Positions 8,032 through 16,193 of a stretch of 64,000 bases of DNA are shown here, piece after piece. Under the pieces are notes generated by a model that saw only the letters and a list, made by a program, of their open reading frames with translations, did not search any database and was not told the DNA's origin. Every line of letters begins with the position of its first letter. The stretch's first letter is position 1. Source of the stretch: Alphaproteobacteria bacterium (GTDB taxonomy: Bacteria; Pseudomonadota; Alphaproteobacteria; SMXP01). Position numbers and translations under genes: made by a program. Location: positions 120,105-184,104 of the forward strand of contig JANQPV010000075.1 of the NCBI GenBank assembly GCA_028285305.1. Direction: 5' to 3'.

Positions 8032-8574
8032 GTGACAGCCAAACTGCATATCGATCTCAAACAGGGCCTAATCGATATTGAAGGCGATCCCGCCCTGGTC
8101 GAAAAAATCTACAACGACTTTAAAGACCGCCTCTCGCAGCCTATCGCTGAGGCGGGCGAAGCGGGTGCTTCTGAGACCGGAGCCAAGCAAAAGCGGCGCT
8201 CCTCTCCTCGTAAGAGGACGGATTCGGATGATGGATCATCCATTGACCCTGACAATCCGCGGGTTTTGGATCTCGAATTGTCAGGACTTCCAGGTTTCTA
8301 TGCTCGCTATAAGCCGAAGGGGCACGCTGAGAAACTTCTGATTTTTGCCGCCTTTTTAGTAGATGAGATGAAAATCAATGATCCAAATACGGACCACTTC
8401 TATTCTTGCTACCGCTTCATCGATGAGAAATCACCAAACGCATTTGCTCAGGCTTTCAGAGACGCTGCAAACCGACAGGGCTATCTCGCCTATAATTCGC
8501 CCTCGGAGATCTCAATCACACATAAAGGACGAAATCATCTGCTCCATAGCGTAGAAAAGGCAGACGATGAATGA
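8032..8574 (+). CDS. Winged-helix adaptor-like protein, partner of HEPN protein
   Basis: A 180-residue protein with two parts. The N-terminal 30 residues, MTAKLHIDLKQGLIDIEGDP and ALVEKIYNDF, form a beta-hairpin/helix module seen at the start of small signalling or defence-linked proteins. A polar linker rich in Lys/Arg/Ser/Asp (about 45-85) leads to a C-terminal winged-helix-like domain: KLLIFAAFLVDEMKINDPN, FYSCYRF, AFRDAANRQGYLAYNS and ITHKGRNHLL. GTG 8032 is preferred because AGGTG lies at 8023-8027; ATG 8020 is the alternative. The stop overlaps the next start (ATGA at 8571), so both products are made together, probably as partners. No catalytic residues are evident; it may be a sensor or antitoxin-like adaptor. 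Confidence 0.7.
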   Translation: MTAKLHIDLKQGLIDIEGDPALVEKIYNDFKDRLSQPIAEAGEAGASETGAKQKRRSSPRKRTDSDDGSSIDPDNPRVLDLELSGLPGFYARYKPKGHAEKLLIFAAFLVDEMKINDPNTDHFYSCYRFIDEKSPNAFAQAFRDAANRQGYLAYNSPSEISITHKGRNHLLHSVEKADDE

Positions 8575-9332
8575 GCGACAGCGTCAACAGCTTTTACAAC
8601 TCGATCGAAGATGTCGAAAGCGTTAAGCAGGCGACGCTTATTGATTTATTTGTGTACCATCTAACGGTTGAGACTGGAGTAGAGGTCGTAACGCCGAAGA
8701 TGGTGGACGAATGTTTCTGTGCATGCGATCTGACACCCCCAAAGAGGACGGCCACTCACCTCTCAGAAGGAGTGAAATCAAGGCCTCAGAAATTCATTAG
8801 AATGGGCGGTGGCTACAAATTGCAGCGTCACATGCGGGAGGCGCTTTCGAAGCAACTGGGTGCGGAGAAGATCGTCGCTCAAACCAGCGCTACGCTCCGA
8901 GGTATCGAGCACAAATTGGCCGAGGGTGCTACGAAGAGCTTCCTAAAGGAGACAATTGACTGCTTTGAGGCGGGGGCCAATCGCGCCACCATTGTAATGG
9001 CATGGATTTTGGCTATGGACCATCTGTTTGCTTACATCTTGGCGCATAGGCTGGCTGAATTCAACGCGGCTTTGGCAAAAAGCTCCGACAAGAGCGTGAA
9101 GGTGAAGGTAATTGCCCAACGAGACGACTTCACAGAGATGAAGGAATCTAAGTTCATCGAATTCTGCCGAGCGGCCAAAATCATCTCAAACGACGTGAGG
9201 AAAATCCTCGACCAGAAGCTCGAAACGAGAAATTCTTCAGCACACCCATCAGGGGTCTCGATCACCAAAACAAAGGTTATCGACTTTGTTGAAGACTTGG
9301 TCGAGAATGTTGTGATGAAATACAAGGTGTAA
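8571..9332 (+). CDS. Winged-helix plus HEPN-domain protein, putative RNase effector
   Basis: A 253-residue protein overlapping the upstream gene by four bases. The N-terminal third (LIDLFVYHLTVETGVEVVTPKMVDECF, then RTATHLSEGVKSRPQKFI and MGGGYKLQ) has the pattern of the winged-helix adaptor found in the neighbour. The C-terminal half is helical and ends with R220-N-S-S-A-H225-P, the RX4H signature of HEPN RNases, in the usual place between two helices (VRKILDQKLET and VIDFVEDLVENV). HEPN proteins commonly cut RNA in toxin-antitoxin, abortive-infection and CRISPR settings. The setting beside a tRNA, the composition and the operon structure suggest an anti-phage module; substrate and trigger are unknown. 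Confidence 0.7.
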   Translation: MSDSVNSFYNSIEDVESVKQATLIDLFVYHLTVETGVEVVTPKMVDECFCACDLTPPKRTATHLSEGVKSRPQKFIRMGGGYKLQRHMREALSKQLGAEKIVAQTSATLRGIEHKLAEGATKSFLKETIDCFEAGANRATIVMAWILAMDHLFAYILAHRLAEFNAALAKSSDKSVKVKVIAQRDDFTEMKESKFIEFCRAAKIISNDVRKILDQKLETRNSSAHPSGVSITKTKVIDFVEDLVENVVMKYKV

Positions 9333-9438
9333 CCTGCAAGTCCGCTTTTCGACATTCCCACGCACGGAACCCCCCGCAAGCTTCATTGTAGATGTAGTAT
9401 CTGTTTTTGAGAATCATTCGGACGATATTGGAACTTAG

Positions 9439-9726
9439 CACCTCGAGAAGGGTCTGACGAGCGATTGGGCGTCGGCTCGCCTTCTAAACGACCTCGTCAG
9501 TCTTGGTTTCTCGGCTGAAGCGGGTAAGGGTGCAGACGACAAAATTGGGCGTCCGGTATTCTTTGGAGAAAACGCCAAGCCAGATCTTCAATATGAAGTT
9601 GATGTATGGCACCCAAAGTGGATAGCAGGGCTGGAAGTCGAAGCTGGCCGGACTTGTGTGGCAATTCCAACAGGATTCGATCCTTTGCCCCTGGACTGGG
9701 ATTCCGTCTCTCTACCCCGACAGTGA
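9439..9726 (+). pseudogene. Remnant of a PD-(D/E)XK-like nuclease/hypothetical gene
   Basis: An open stretch without an ATG, bounded by in-frame stops at 9436 and 9724. It encodes SDWASARLLNDLVSLGFSAEAG, then GRPVFFGENAKPDLQYEVDVWHP and GLEVEAGR, after which the sequence loses its expected character and soon stops. The order Asp-Val-Trp ... Glu-x-Glu-Ala-Gly-Arg recalls a family of small nuclease-like proteins with a D...ExE-type centre. The absent start and abrupt change after the EAGR motif point to truncation at both ends, or a frameshift near 9650. It lies between the HEPN module and the convergent ATPase gene, so it is probably debris from turnover of the island. Confidence 0.5.
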
Positions 9727-9743
9727 ACGGGGACTCCGGGCGT

Positions 9744-11198
9744 TCAAGTGAGGGAGCTTATAACATCTTGGATGTCTTGTGGCGAAAGGGCCCACCTATA
9801 AGCTGGGTGTATCTCCCAGTCACATCCAAAATCCACGGACTCATTGGCCAAAAAGCGGCTTTGTTCAAAATACTTCCGATCGATCGTTCCATCAGGAAGC
9901 ACTTTGCGTGCTGTGATGAAATCTATCTTGTAGAGGAATTGAATGAGACTATTCGGTGTGACAATCTTGTTGTTGGTGAACCTCAGATTTGATTGAGACT
10001 GAATATTCTTCAACTTCGTGATCAAGACGTCATTTTTGAATAGAAAGCTCTCGGCGGTCTTTTTTTGTTTTTTGGTCGGTCGCATCTTCAGCAAGAGGTC
10101 TTCGATACCCGGAAGCTCGCTTTTGAATTCGTTTATTATATCTTGGAGCCTCTCATTGGAATACTGTTCGAACGAGTCCTCCAGATCCTTGGAGTTGATG
10201 ATTTCATGCCCCGCTTTGAAGGCATTTCGAGCTGAACCGTGCATCAATTTGACTAGATCTCTGGGGCGCTTCCTACACAACGAGAGCAAAACGTGATGTA
10301 TTCTCCTATTGGCCCAATGTCCTCGCCCAACGCCAAAAGTAGGATCCATGACTTTTGACAGTACTTGCGATGTGATTTCATCCTGACTTTTTTTCAAAAG
10401 CTCTTTCTGATCGGTCTCAATGCCGAAAAATGTCAAAATTCTCTTTGCTATGATAGTTAGGATTTGGTGGTTGTCCCATGTCAACCAAATAATGTTCCGC
10501 TCAATTTTGTCAGTCGACTCATCAGATGTTCTAACAAGGAAATAAACATCACTACGGAGAGCTATTCGAAAAGAAATTCGATTGTCTTCTCCAGACATAT
10601 CTCTCACCGCGTTGAGAAGGGCCGATATCGACCGGATATCTTCTTCTGATGCAGACCATCCTCTATCTATATCGTCCAAATAAACTCGAAGCTCAGCTTC
10701 TTGACTAAATTGTCTTAGAATCGCGGATTGGGATTCGGAGACCGCTGTCGGAAATTTCACCTTTAACAAATCTATCAAGAATGCCACCGGCTTTTTCACA
10801 TTGCCAGATTTGTCGTTGAGAGAGATTTTGTCGACACCGTTTTCAATCAGCGTTTCGAGTGCCTTTGCTGATACAATTTCCGAGATGCCTTCCTTCCATT
10901 CTGCGATAAGCTGATTCATGTTCTTGCGACAGCTGTTTGCGCGCATGGAGGCAATGTCGTTAGGTTGGATCCATATAGCTAGCCTATTTTCATCTAAGTC
11001 AGCGAAATATGAGCGACGGAGAAACGCGCTCTTTCCGACACCCTTATGTCCCACAACAATTCGAATTGGTAAATTCGCACAGAGATTTTTAAAAGCTCCA
11101 TTGTATACAAAGTATTGCTTGAATCGATCGGGGTTTTCGTTTTCTGCATCTTCGGCGCCAAACAATCTCTCTATGGTCTCATCGTCAAATATGGGCAT
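9744..11198 (-). CDS. P-loop ATPase, Sll1717-family-like
   Basis: A 484-residue protein with the opening typical of the Sll1717-type P-loop ATPases: LFGAEDAENE (12-21) followed by IRIVVGHKGVGKSAFLRR, where G50-S57 is the Walker A motif. A Walker B-like VYLDDID with D175 and D176 follows, then sensor-like FRIALRSDVYFLVR, and RRIHHVLLSLCRKRPRDLVKL, which resembles the arginine-containing lid of STAND/KAP-type ATPases. The C-terminal 120 residues are polar and possibly winged-helix. Relatives occur in defence islands and mobile elements; no effector domain is recognised here. I start at 11198 because GAGAAAG precedes it; 11297 is the ORF limit. Adenine/thymine-rich codon use contrasts with flanking genes and implies transfer. 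Confidence 0.75.
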   Translation of the reverse strand: MPIFDDETIERLFGAEDAENENPDRFKQYFVYNGAFKNLCANLPIRIVVGHKGVGKSAFLRRSYFADLDENRLAIWIQPNDIASMRANSCRKNMNQLIAEWKEGISEIVSAKALETLIENGVDKISLNDKSGNVKKPVAFLIDLLKVKFPTAVSESQSAILRQFSQEAELRVYLDDIDRGWSASEEDIRSISALLNAVRDMSGEDNRISFRIALRSDVYFLVRTSDESTDKIERNIIWLTWDNHQILTIIAKRILTFFGIETDQKELLKKSQDEITSQVLSKVMDPTFGVGRGHWANRRIHHVLLSLCRKRPRDLVKLMHGSARNAFKAGHEIINSKDLEDSFEQYSNERLQDIINEFKSELPGIEDLLLKMRPTKKQKKTAESFLFKNDVLITKLKNIQSQSNLRFTNNKIVTPNSLIQFLYKIDFITARKVLPDGTIDRKYFEQSRFLANESVDFGCDWEIHPAYRWALSPQDIQDVISSLT

Positions 11199-11474
11199 TG
11201 CTTTCTCACGAATTCTATCGTGCTCAATTATAAGCTGAATGAAAGCAGATTCACAGCCATAAGATAAGCTAAACAATACGAGGATGCTTGAGATCATTTA
11301 GATTGGCGCGCATCAGGGGCCCAGTCCCGACGCAATCGACACAAGCCCTTGATCCGCTTGCGATTTCACCCCGGCCCCCTCCCGTCATTTCAAATAAACA
11401 TCACAAATGGGCCGTACGCTGGCACTTTCGACCTCACGCACTTGCGGCGTGTGGACTAAAGAGGAGACTGCGTG

Positions 11475-12281
11475 ATGGCCGCATCACTGCCGGGGATCGA
11501 TTTCACCTATGCCGATCCCGATGCCGAAGTGAAATTCACCACCCGAAATGTGGACATGTACTATGGCCAGTCCCAAGCCTTGTTCGACGTCAATCTAGAC
11601 ATTCTCGACCGCACGGTCACCGCTTTGATCGGGCCGTCCGGATGCGGAAAAACCACCTATCTCAGGTGCCTGAACCGGATGAACGACACCATTCCTCACA
11701 CCCGCATTGACGGCCACCTCGAAATGAATGGGCGGGATCTTTATGGACACGACATTGACCCTGTCTTGCTCAGAGGACGGATTGGGATGGTATTTCAAAA
11801 GCCAAACCCCTTTCCCAAATCCGTCTACGAAAATGTCGCTTACGGCGCCCGCATCCAAGGCTTGGCGAACTCAAAAAAGGATTTTGACGAGATCGTCCAT
11901 TCGAGTCTGCAAAAGGCGGGCCTGTGGGAGGAAGTGAAAAACCGTCTGAAAGAACCGGGAACCAGTCTTTCCGGCGGTCAACAACAGCGTCTGTGCATCG
12001 CCCGGGCCATCGCCGTAAGCCCGGAAGCGTTGTTGATGGATGAGCCGTGTTCGTCCCTCGACCCCATCTCCACGGCCCACATCGAAGAGCTCATTCACGA
12101 ACTGCGCAAAAAATACTGTATCGTGATCGTCACCCACAATATGCAACAGGCGGCCCGGGTGGCCCAGAAGATTGCCTTCTTTCATCTCGGCAAGATGGTT
12201 GAGTACGGCGACACGGAGCAGATCTTTAAAGATCCTGTCGATGCCCGCACCCGCGATTATGTCGAAGGCAAATTCGGCTGA
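11475..12281 (+). CDS. pstB: Phosphate ABC transporter ATP-binding protein
   Basis: A 268-residue ABC ATPase clearly of the PstB type: [17 protein letters not shown], Walker A GPSGCGKT (53-60) followed by the PstB-specific [11 protein letters not shown], the Q-loop [19 protein letters not shown], signature LSGGQQQR (165-172), Walker [13 protein letters not shown] (186-197) and the switch THNM. It would energise uptake of inorganic phosphate through PstC/PstA. GAGGAG at 11461-11466 supports ATG 11475, three bases inside the longer GTG-started frame. No pstS, pstC, pstA or phoU lies next to it: upstream is the defence-like ATPase, downstream are unrelated small genes, so it is an orphan in this arrangement. 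Confidence 0.93.
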   Translation: MAASLPGIDFTYADPDAEVKFTTRNVDMYYGQSQALFDVNLDILDRTVTALIGPSGCGKTTYLRCLNRMNDTIPHTRIDGHLEMNGRDLYGHDIDPVLLRGRIGMVFQKPNPFPKSVYENVAYGARIQGLANSKKDFDEIVHSSLQKAGLWEEVKNRLKEPGTSLSGGQQQRLCIARAIAVSPEALLMDEPCSSLDPISTAHIEELIHELRKKYCIVIVTHNMQQAARVAQKIAFFHLGKMVEYGDTEQIFKDPVDARTRDYVEGKFG

Positions 12282-12433
12282 TCCGGGCGAAGGGGGTAAG
12301 AGGGCAGATAAAAGGGTCAGGATGAGCAGGGCGCGAAACCGGCCAAAACCCAAGGGAATCGCTTCGAGTCGACGGATACTCTCTCGCATGGTAAACTTTC
12401 CCAGGTGGAGACAGTCGAGGGAGGGCAAAGGCC

Positions 12434-12799
12434 ATGGCGGCGTTTGTGAACACGTTCACGGCAGCGCGGGGCGGCGGCGACATTTTCATCCGGCTTGAGG
12501 CGCTCAAGGCGCTCCCCATAGAGGGGGTGATTTCGGCTTTCACCCGCGAAGTGGTGAACACCGAGCCTGATGACGAGCCGAGTTACACCACCTTCCGTAT
12601 CCCGCCCATCGAACGAAAATATGTCCTCTACGGCGTCATCACGCCTCTGCGCCGCGTCTGGGGCTCCCCCAAATACGAACGCACCATCACCCAACCGGGA
12701 AACTCCTATGCCTCCACCCCCGTGACGATCAAGACACGGAAAGTGAGCGCCGGTGAATATGTCGGTCCACCTGAAATCATCAGTATTGTGATAGAGTAG
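12434..12799 (+). CDS. Hypothetical protein, 121 residues
   Basis: I do not recognise this protein. It is soluble, without signal peptide, and carries RIPPIERKYVLYGVITPLRRVWG followed by KYERTITQPGNSYASTPVTIKTRKV, a beta-rich pattern. A strong GGGAGGGCAAAGG precedes ATG 12434, and codon use matches the neighbourhood, so it is very likely expressed. The following gene starts 9 bases after its stop, which suggests a two-gene unit with the exported barrel-like protein. Confidence 0.65.
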   Translation: MAAFVNTFTAARGGGDIFIRLEALKALPIEGVISAFTREVVNTEPDDEPSYTTFRIPPIERKYVLYGVITPLRRVWGSPKYERTITQPGNSYASTPVTIKTRKVSAGEYVGPPEIISIVIE

Positions 12800-12808
12800 G
12801 GGCCAGCA

Positions 12809-14023
12809 ATGATCATGTTTGGCCAAAGGGGACCAGAGGAAGGACATTGGCGAAAGCTAAGATGGGCGACAGCGGCCTTTGTGTCGGCTGTCGTGGCCGC
12901 AATTGGCGCAGCACCGGGTTTCGCCCAAACCGAGCTCGACCCCCAAGAAGCAAAAGCCGATCGCCTCGACATCGACCTCTTTTCCCCATCAGGGCCGGCC
13001 TTCGTTGCACTCGGCGGGTCCCCCCGCCGCGCCGCGGATCCCGGCGCCCTGCAAGACTTCAAGATCGATTTCGGCAGCGTCAGCGACGGCGAAAAAAACC
13101 GTCTGGGGGCGGCCTTTTCTGTGGTTCCCTATTGGCTGGGCGACAAACGCATCAGCCTAACCGACTATAGAAACGCCACATCAGAGGCGGAGCGGGTGTG
13201 GGCCCGCACCCAGGCAAGCGTCGGCGTGGCCCGTGCGGGCGGTGAGGACACCGAAGCCATCCGGCTGAGCTTTGCCGTCCAGACCCAACTTTTTGACCGC
13301 CAGGATTTTCGCTTCGACCAGGAGAGCTACAACTGCATCAGCAACGCCTGGAACCAAACGCGTCGGGGGGCGAACCAACAGGTGGCGGACGAACTGGCCG
13401 AACGCCTGGCAAGTGGCGAAGAACTGACCCAGGAACAGCTCGTCGAAATCCAAATGGCCGGACTGCGTCAGGACGACGGATCGACGGCTGACTATTTGTC
13501 TGCCCGCAAAACATGCCGTGACGAGGCCGCCAAGCGCCTCATGGCCGAGCCCTCCTGGAAAGCAGGCGCGGGCGTGGCCGCCCGCTCCGAGGAGGATGAA
13601 CTCGGCTCCTTCGACTATGACGGGGTCTCTCTCTGGTCGTCGTTCCGGCAACCTCTCGACGGAAGGGGCCGCTTTGCCGCCTTTACCTTTGTACGCGGGG
13701 ACATTGGCAGAGTGTTTGATTTCGATGATGATCTGCGTGCGGAAGGCGACGGCGTAGAGGCGGGCATCGGCGGCGCGTTCCAATCCCCACGCTTCCGTCT
13801 GGATCTGTCCGTGGCCCACAACCACCGCTCCTTTGATGAAGGGCCCTTCGACGATGAAGATTTTCAGCGCTACACCGGCGTTGTCGATGTCCGGGTCCGC
13901 GAGGGCATCTGGCTCGAACTCTCCGGCGGCACGATCGTCAATTCGGACCTCATTGATGGTGCCTTCGGTTCCGTAAATGTCAAAGTCGCTTGGGGCGATT
14001 ACCTGCCCTTCGGCGGGCGGTAG
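12809..14023 (+). CDS. Predicted exported outer-membrane beta-barrel-like protein
   Basis: A 404-residue protein with an N-terminal charged segment, a hydrophobic stretch WATAAFVSAVVAAIGAAP and a cleavage-type GFAQ at about 37-40, so it should leave the cytoplasm through Sec. The C-terminal 160 residues alternate polar and hydrophobic residues in strand-like fashion (SLWSSFRQPLDGRGRFAAFTF, GVEAGIGGAFQSPRFRLDLSV, VDVRVREGIWLELSGG), as in outer-membrane barrels, though the last residue is Arg rather than the usual aromatic. The middle has two cysteines (YNCISNAWNQ, ARKTCRDEA) that could form a disulphide. No named family comes to mind. It is probably co-expressed with the 121-residue protein upstream. 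Confidence 0.65.
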   Translation: MIMFGQRGPEEGHWRKLRWATAAFVSAVVAAIGAAPGFAQTELDPQEAKADRLDIDLFSPSGPAFVALGGSPRRAADPGALQDFKIDFGSVSDGEKNRLGAAFSVVPYWLGDKRISLTDYRNATSEAERVWARTQASVGVARAGGEDTEAIRLSFAVQTQLFDRQDFRFDQESYNCISNAWNQTRRGANQQVADELAERLASGEELTQEQLVEIQMAGLRQDDGSTADYLSARKTCRDEAAKRLMAEPSWKAGAGVAARSEEDELGSFDYDGVSLWSSFRQPLDGRGRFAAFTFVRGDIGRVFDFDDDLRAEGDGVEAGIGGAFQSPRFRLDLSVAHNHRSFDEGPFDDEDFQRYTGVVDVRVREGIWLELSGGTIVNSDLIDGAFGSVNVKVAWGDYLPFGGR

Positions 14024-14062
14024 CCCCTAACACTCGCGGACTAGCCAAGTCGGGTGGAGAGC

Positions 14063-14707
14063 ATGGAACTAGCAAGCGAGTTTACCAGCTGGTTGATCGC
14101 GGTGCTGAGCACGGAAACCGCTCAGAAAGTGTACTTTTCGGCAGGTCTCGGCGCAGCGTCCTTAGTGAGTTTGTACACCGGTATACGGCGATTAATTTAT
14201 CTACAGAACATTGATCCCGCCGAAACGTTTCGAATCCGCCGTCGTGGTCCGTCGACAACGCGTAAGCAGACGATCGATCGTCACAAAGCGGAAAACCGGG
14301 CAAATCTGGCTAAGCGGTTGCAAACTCTCATTGTCGAAGTCGCCATCGTCGTGTGTCTCGGTATCGTTGTTCCGACCGCGGCGTTTGTTGCCCTCATTGT
14401 CTATTCCGGGTGGCTCTTTGGCACCGAAGCGGTTCTGCTCAACGCCTACGGGGATGGGATACCGGTCCCTCCCTGGCCCGAGCTCACGATCTTTGTCCTA
14501 GATCAGCTGTTCAGAGGCGGTTTGAACGATCTCGCTGAGGTCTTTCGCATTGGCTTTTCACCGTTGACCAACAACCCGACCAACTATCCGTTCTCTCTGG
14601 CGGTGTTCGCCTATCGGTTGGCGTGCGACATTTTTGTTCTGGCACTGGTCTTCTTTTCTGTCCGTGCCTGGTGGGCTTGGCGATCTGCAACCGAACGATT
14701 GGGCTGA
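14063..14707 (+). CDS. Inner-membrane hypothetical protein with four predicted TM helices
   Basis: A 214-residue membrane protein of unknown function. Hydrophobic segments lie at about 13-37 (VYFSAGLGAASLVSLYTG), 88-120 (VEVAIVVCLGIVVPTAAFVALIVYSGWL) and 175-205 (FSLAVFAYRLACDIFVLALVFFSVRAWW), with a basic cytosolic loop RRRGPSTTRKQTIDRHK between the first and second. ATG 14063 follows GGTGGAGAG; a GTG at 14054 is an alternative. The gene stands alone between the exported barrel protein and the convergent metallo-hydrolase gene, which ends 31 bases from its stop. Confidence 0.6.
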   Translation: MELASEFTSWLIAVLSTETAQKVYFSAGLGAASLVSLYTGIRRLIYLQNIDPAETFRIRRRGPSTTRKQTIDRHKAENRANLAKRLQTLIVEVAIVVCLGIVVPTAAFVALIVYSGWLFGTEAVLLNAYGDGIPVPPWPELTIFVLDQLFRGGLNDLAEVFRIGFSPLTNNPTNYPFSLAVFAYRLACDIFVLALVFFSVRAWWAWRSATERLG

Positions 14708-14737
14708 GACAAACGCAATAGCTCCAAATACCGCTTT

Positions 14738-15601
14738 TCACACCTGATTAAGCGGAATCTTCAGATAAGACACCCCATTATCCTCCGGCGGCGGAAAGTG
14801 CCCGGCACGCATATTGACTTGCACCGACGGCAAAATCAAAACCGGCATATCAAGTGAGGCATCCCGCTCGGTACGCATTTTGACGAACTCCTCTTTCGAG
14901 ACGCCTTTGTGCACATGAATGTTGTTTTTCTTTTCGTCCGCCACGCTGGTTTCCCAACGATAGTCCTCCCGCGCCGGCGGAAGATAGTCATGGCACATAA
15001 AGAGCCGCGTCTCATCGGGCAGAGCAAAGATCGACTGAATGGACGCATAAAGCGTCGCCGCATCGCCTCCTGGAAAATCACACCGTGCCGTGCCGTAATC
15101 GGGCATGAATAAGGTGTCGCCCACAAAGGCCGCATCACCGATGAGATAGGTCATACAGGCGGGTGTGTGACCCGGTGTGTGCATTGCCTTGGCCTCGATT
15201 TTTCCGATTTTGAATTTGTCACCGTCTTTAAACAGACGGTCGAACTGCCCCCCGTTTGTTTTGAATTTCCCGTTGGCGTTAAACACTTTCTTGAAGATGG
15301 TCTGCACGTCGGTAATGTGGCTGCCAATACCAATTTTTCCACCAAGCTTATCCTGTAGATAGGGCGCCGCCGTCAGGTGATCCGCATGCACATGGGTTTC
15401 CAGTATCCAGTCCACCGTCAGACCATGATCCGTGATATAACCGGCGATGGCGTCGGCAGATGCTGTGGAGGTCCGGCCGGACTTGGGATCATAATCGAGC
15501 ACGGAGTCGACGATGGCGCAATTGAGCGTTTGCTCATCTTGGACCACGTAGGAAACGGTGAACGTGGCCTCATCAAAAAAAGCTTTCACGTGGGGTTTCA
15601 T
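14738..15601 (-). CDS. blh: MBL-fold metallo-hydrolase, Blh-type persulfide dioxygenase
   Basis: A 287-residue metallo-beta-lactamase-fold enzyme with the motif H70-V-H72-A-D74-H75, AMHTPGHTPACMTYL (metal-ligand His of the third motif), VGDTLFMPDYGTARCDFPGG and FMCHDYLPP. These are the signatures of the ETHE1/Blh persulfide dioxygenases, which oxidise glutathione persulfide or other sulfane sulfur to sulfite using one iron. Divergent transcription from a BigR-type ArsR repressor repeats the blh-bigR layout known from Agrobacterium and Xylella, where it detoxifies sulfide. AGGAGAC precedes the start. The shared 144-base control region contains an FNR-like box and an AT-rich candidate operator. 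No sulfide:quinone reductase or exporter is adjacent. Confidence 0.85.
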   Translation of the reverse strand: MKPHVKAFFDEATFTVSYVVQDEQTLNCAIVDSVLDYDPKSGRTSTASADAIAGYITDHGLTVDWILETHVHADHLTAAPYLQDKLGGKIGIGSHITDVQTIFKKVFNANGKFKTNGGQFDRLFKDGDKFKIGKIEAKAMHTPGHTPACMTYLIGDAAFVGDTLFMPDYGTARCDFPGGDAATLYASIQSIFALPDETRLFMCHDYLPPAREDYRWETSVADEKKNNIHVHKGVSKEEFVKMRTERDASLDMPVLILPSVQVNMRAGHFPPPEDNGVSYLKIPLNQV

Positions 15602-15680
15602 TGAGTGTCTCCTGGTGCGAAAGAACGAAATCGTAGGGCTCCTCTGAGTGAAGGTTTATGATTTCTGGGGCGGAACCGGC

Positions 15681-15694
15681 TTGACCCAGGTCAA
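15681..15694. promoter_or_regulatory. FNR/FixK-type palindrome between blh and bigR
   Basis: TTGACCCAGGTCAA is a perfect 14-base dyad that fits the TTGAY-N4-RTCAA consensus of CRP/FNR-family regulators (FNR, FixK, Anr, Dnr). It lies 52 bases before the bigR start and 80 before the blh start, close enough to affect either promoter. The match suggests oxygen or nitric-oxide control on top of BigR; the binding protein is not in the window. Confidence 0.55.
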
Positions 15695-15711
15695 TCGGCG
15701 GCCCTCAGGCT

Positions 15712-15745
15712 TGATATATATTGTAACATTTGTATATTCGCAATA
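15712..15745. promoter_or_regulatory. AT-rich candidate BigR operator
   Basis: The 34 bases before the bigR start are almost pure A/T with nested inverted pieces: TATTG at 15719-15723 against CAATA at 15741-15745, and ATATA/TATAT arms around TGTAACATT. BigR/SqrR-type repressors bind AT-rich dyads overlapping their own promoters, which this position would allow. The exact footprint cannot be set by eye. Confidence 0.4.
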
Positions 15746-16042
15746 ATGAATATAAAAGAAATGGAAGAGGCGGCCTCGAACGCGGCCGCGTTGATGCGCG
15801 TTTTGTCCAACGAACGTCGCTTGATGATCCTCTGCCAGCTGATCGAAGGCGAAAAAAGCGTCAGTCAGCTTACGGAGTTATTAGAAATGCGGCAGACATC
15901 TGTGTCTCAGCAATTGGCGCAACTGCGGGCCGAAGGCTTGGTCACGACCCGGCGGGAGGCGCAAACAATCTATTATGCCCTTTCAAGTAAGGAAGCAGAG
16001 CGGGTGATCGCTCTGCTCTACGAGATGTTCTGCCGCGACTAG
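15746..16042 (+). CDS. bigR: ArsR-family sulfide/persulfide-sensing repressor
   Basis: A 98-residue winged-helix repressor: ALMRVLSNERRLMILCQLIEG, then recognition region LEMRQTSVSQQLAQLRAEGLV and the wing RREAQTIYYALSS. It has exactly two cysteines, C30 in the first helix-pair and C96 at the end, 66 residues apart, the same spacing as the redox pair of BigR and SqrR that forms a polysulfide bridge and releases DNA. It therefore should repress blh until sulfide or persulfide accumulates. No metal-site motif of ArsR/SmtB is present. Transcribed divergently from blh. Confidence 0.88.
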   Translation: MNIKEMEEAASNAAALMRVLSNERRLMILCQLIEGEKSVSQLTELLEMRQTSVSQQLAQLRAEGLVTTRREAQTIYYALSSKEAERVIALLYEMFCRD

Positions 16043-16193
16043 CTTCTCTAGTGTAAGCGAAGTCGGAGACCGCTATCTCGAGCAGCCTAGCGACGGTCCA
16101 ACTCTACCGCGCTCCACAATTTCATCCAATTGTGCCAAAAAGCATCGTGACAAACCATTCTCTCTGATCTCGACCAACCGAGACGCTGCTTTG

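Noticed and set aside
7900..11400. Direct repeat of the tRNA-Arg 3' end as an attachment site
   Set aside because: I looked for GGTTCGAATCCTCTCGGGGT and its parts downstream and found none, so no att pair can be claimed.
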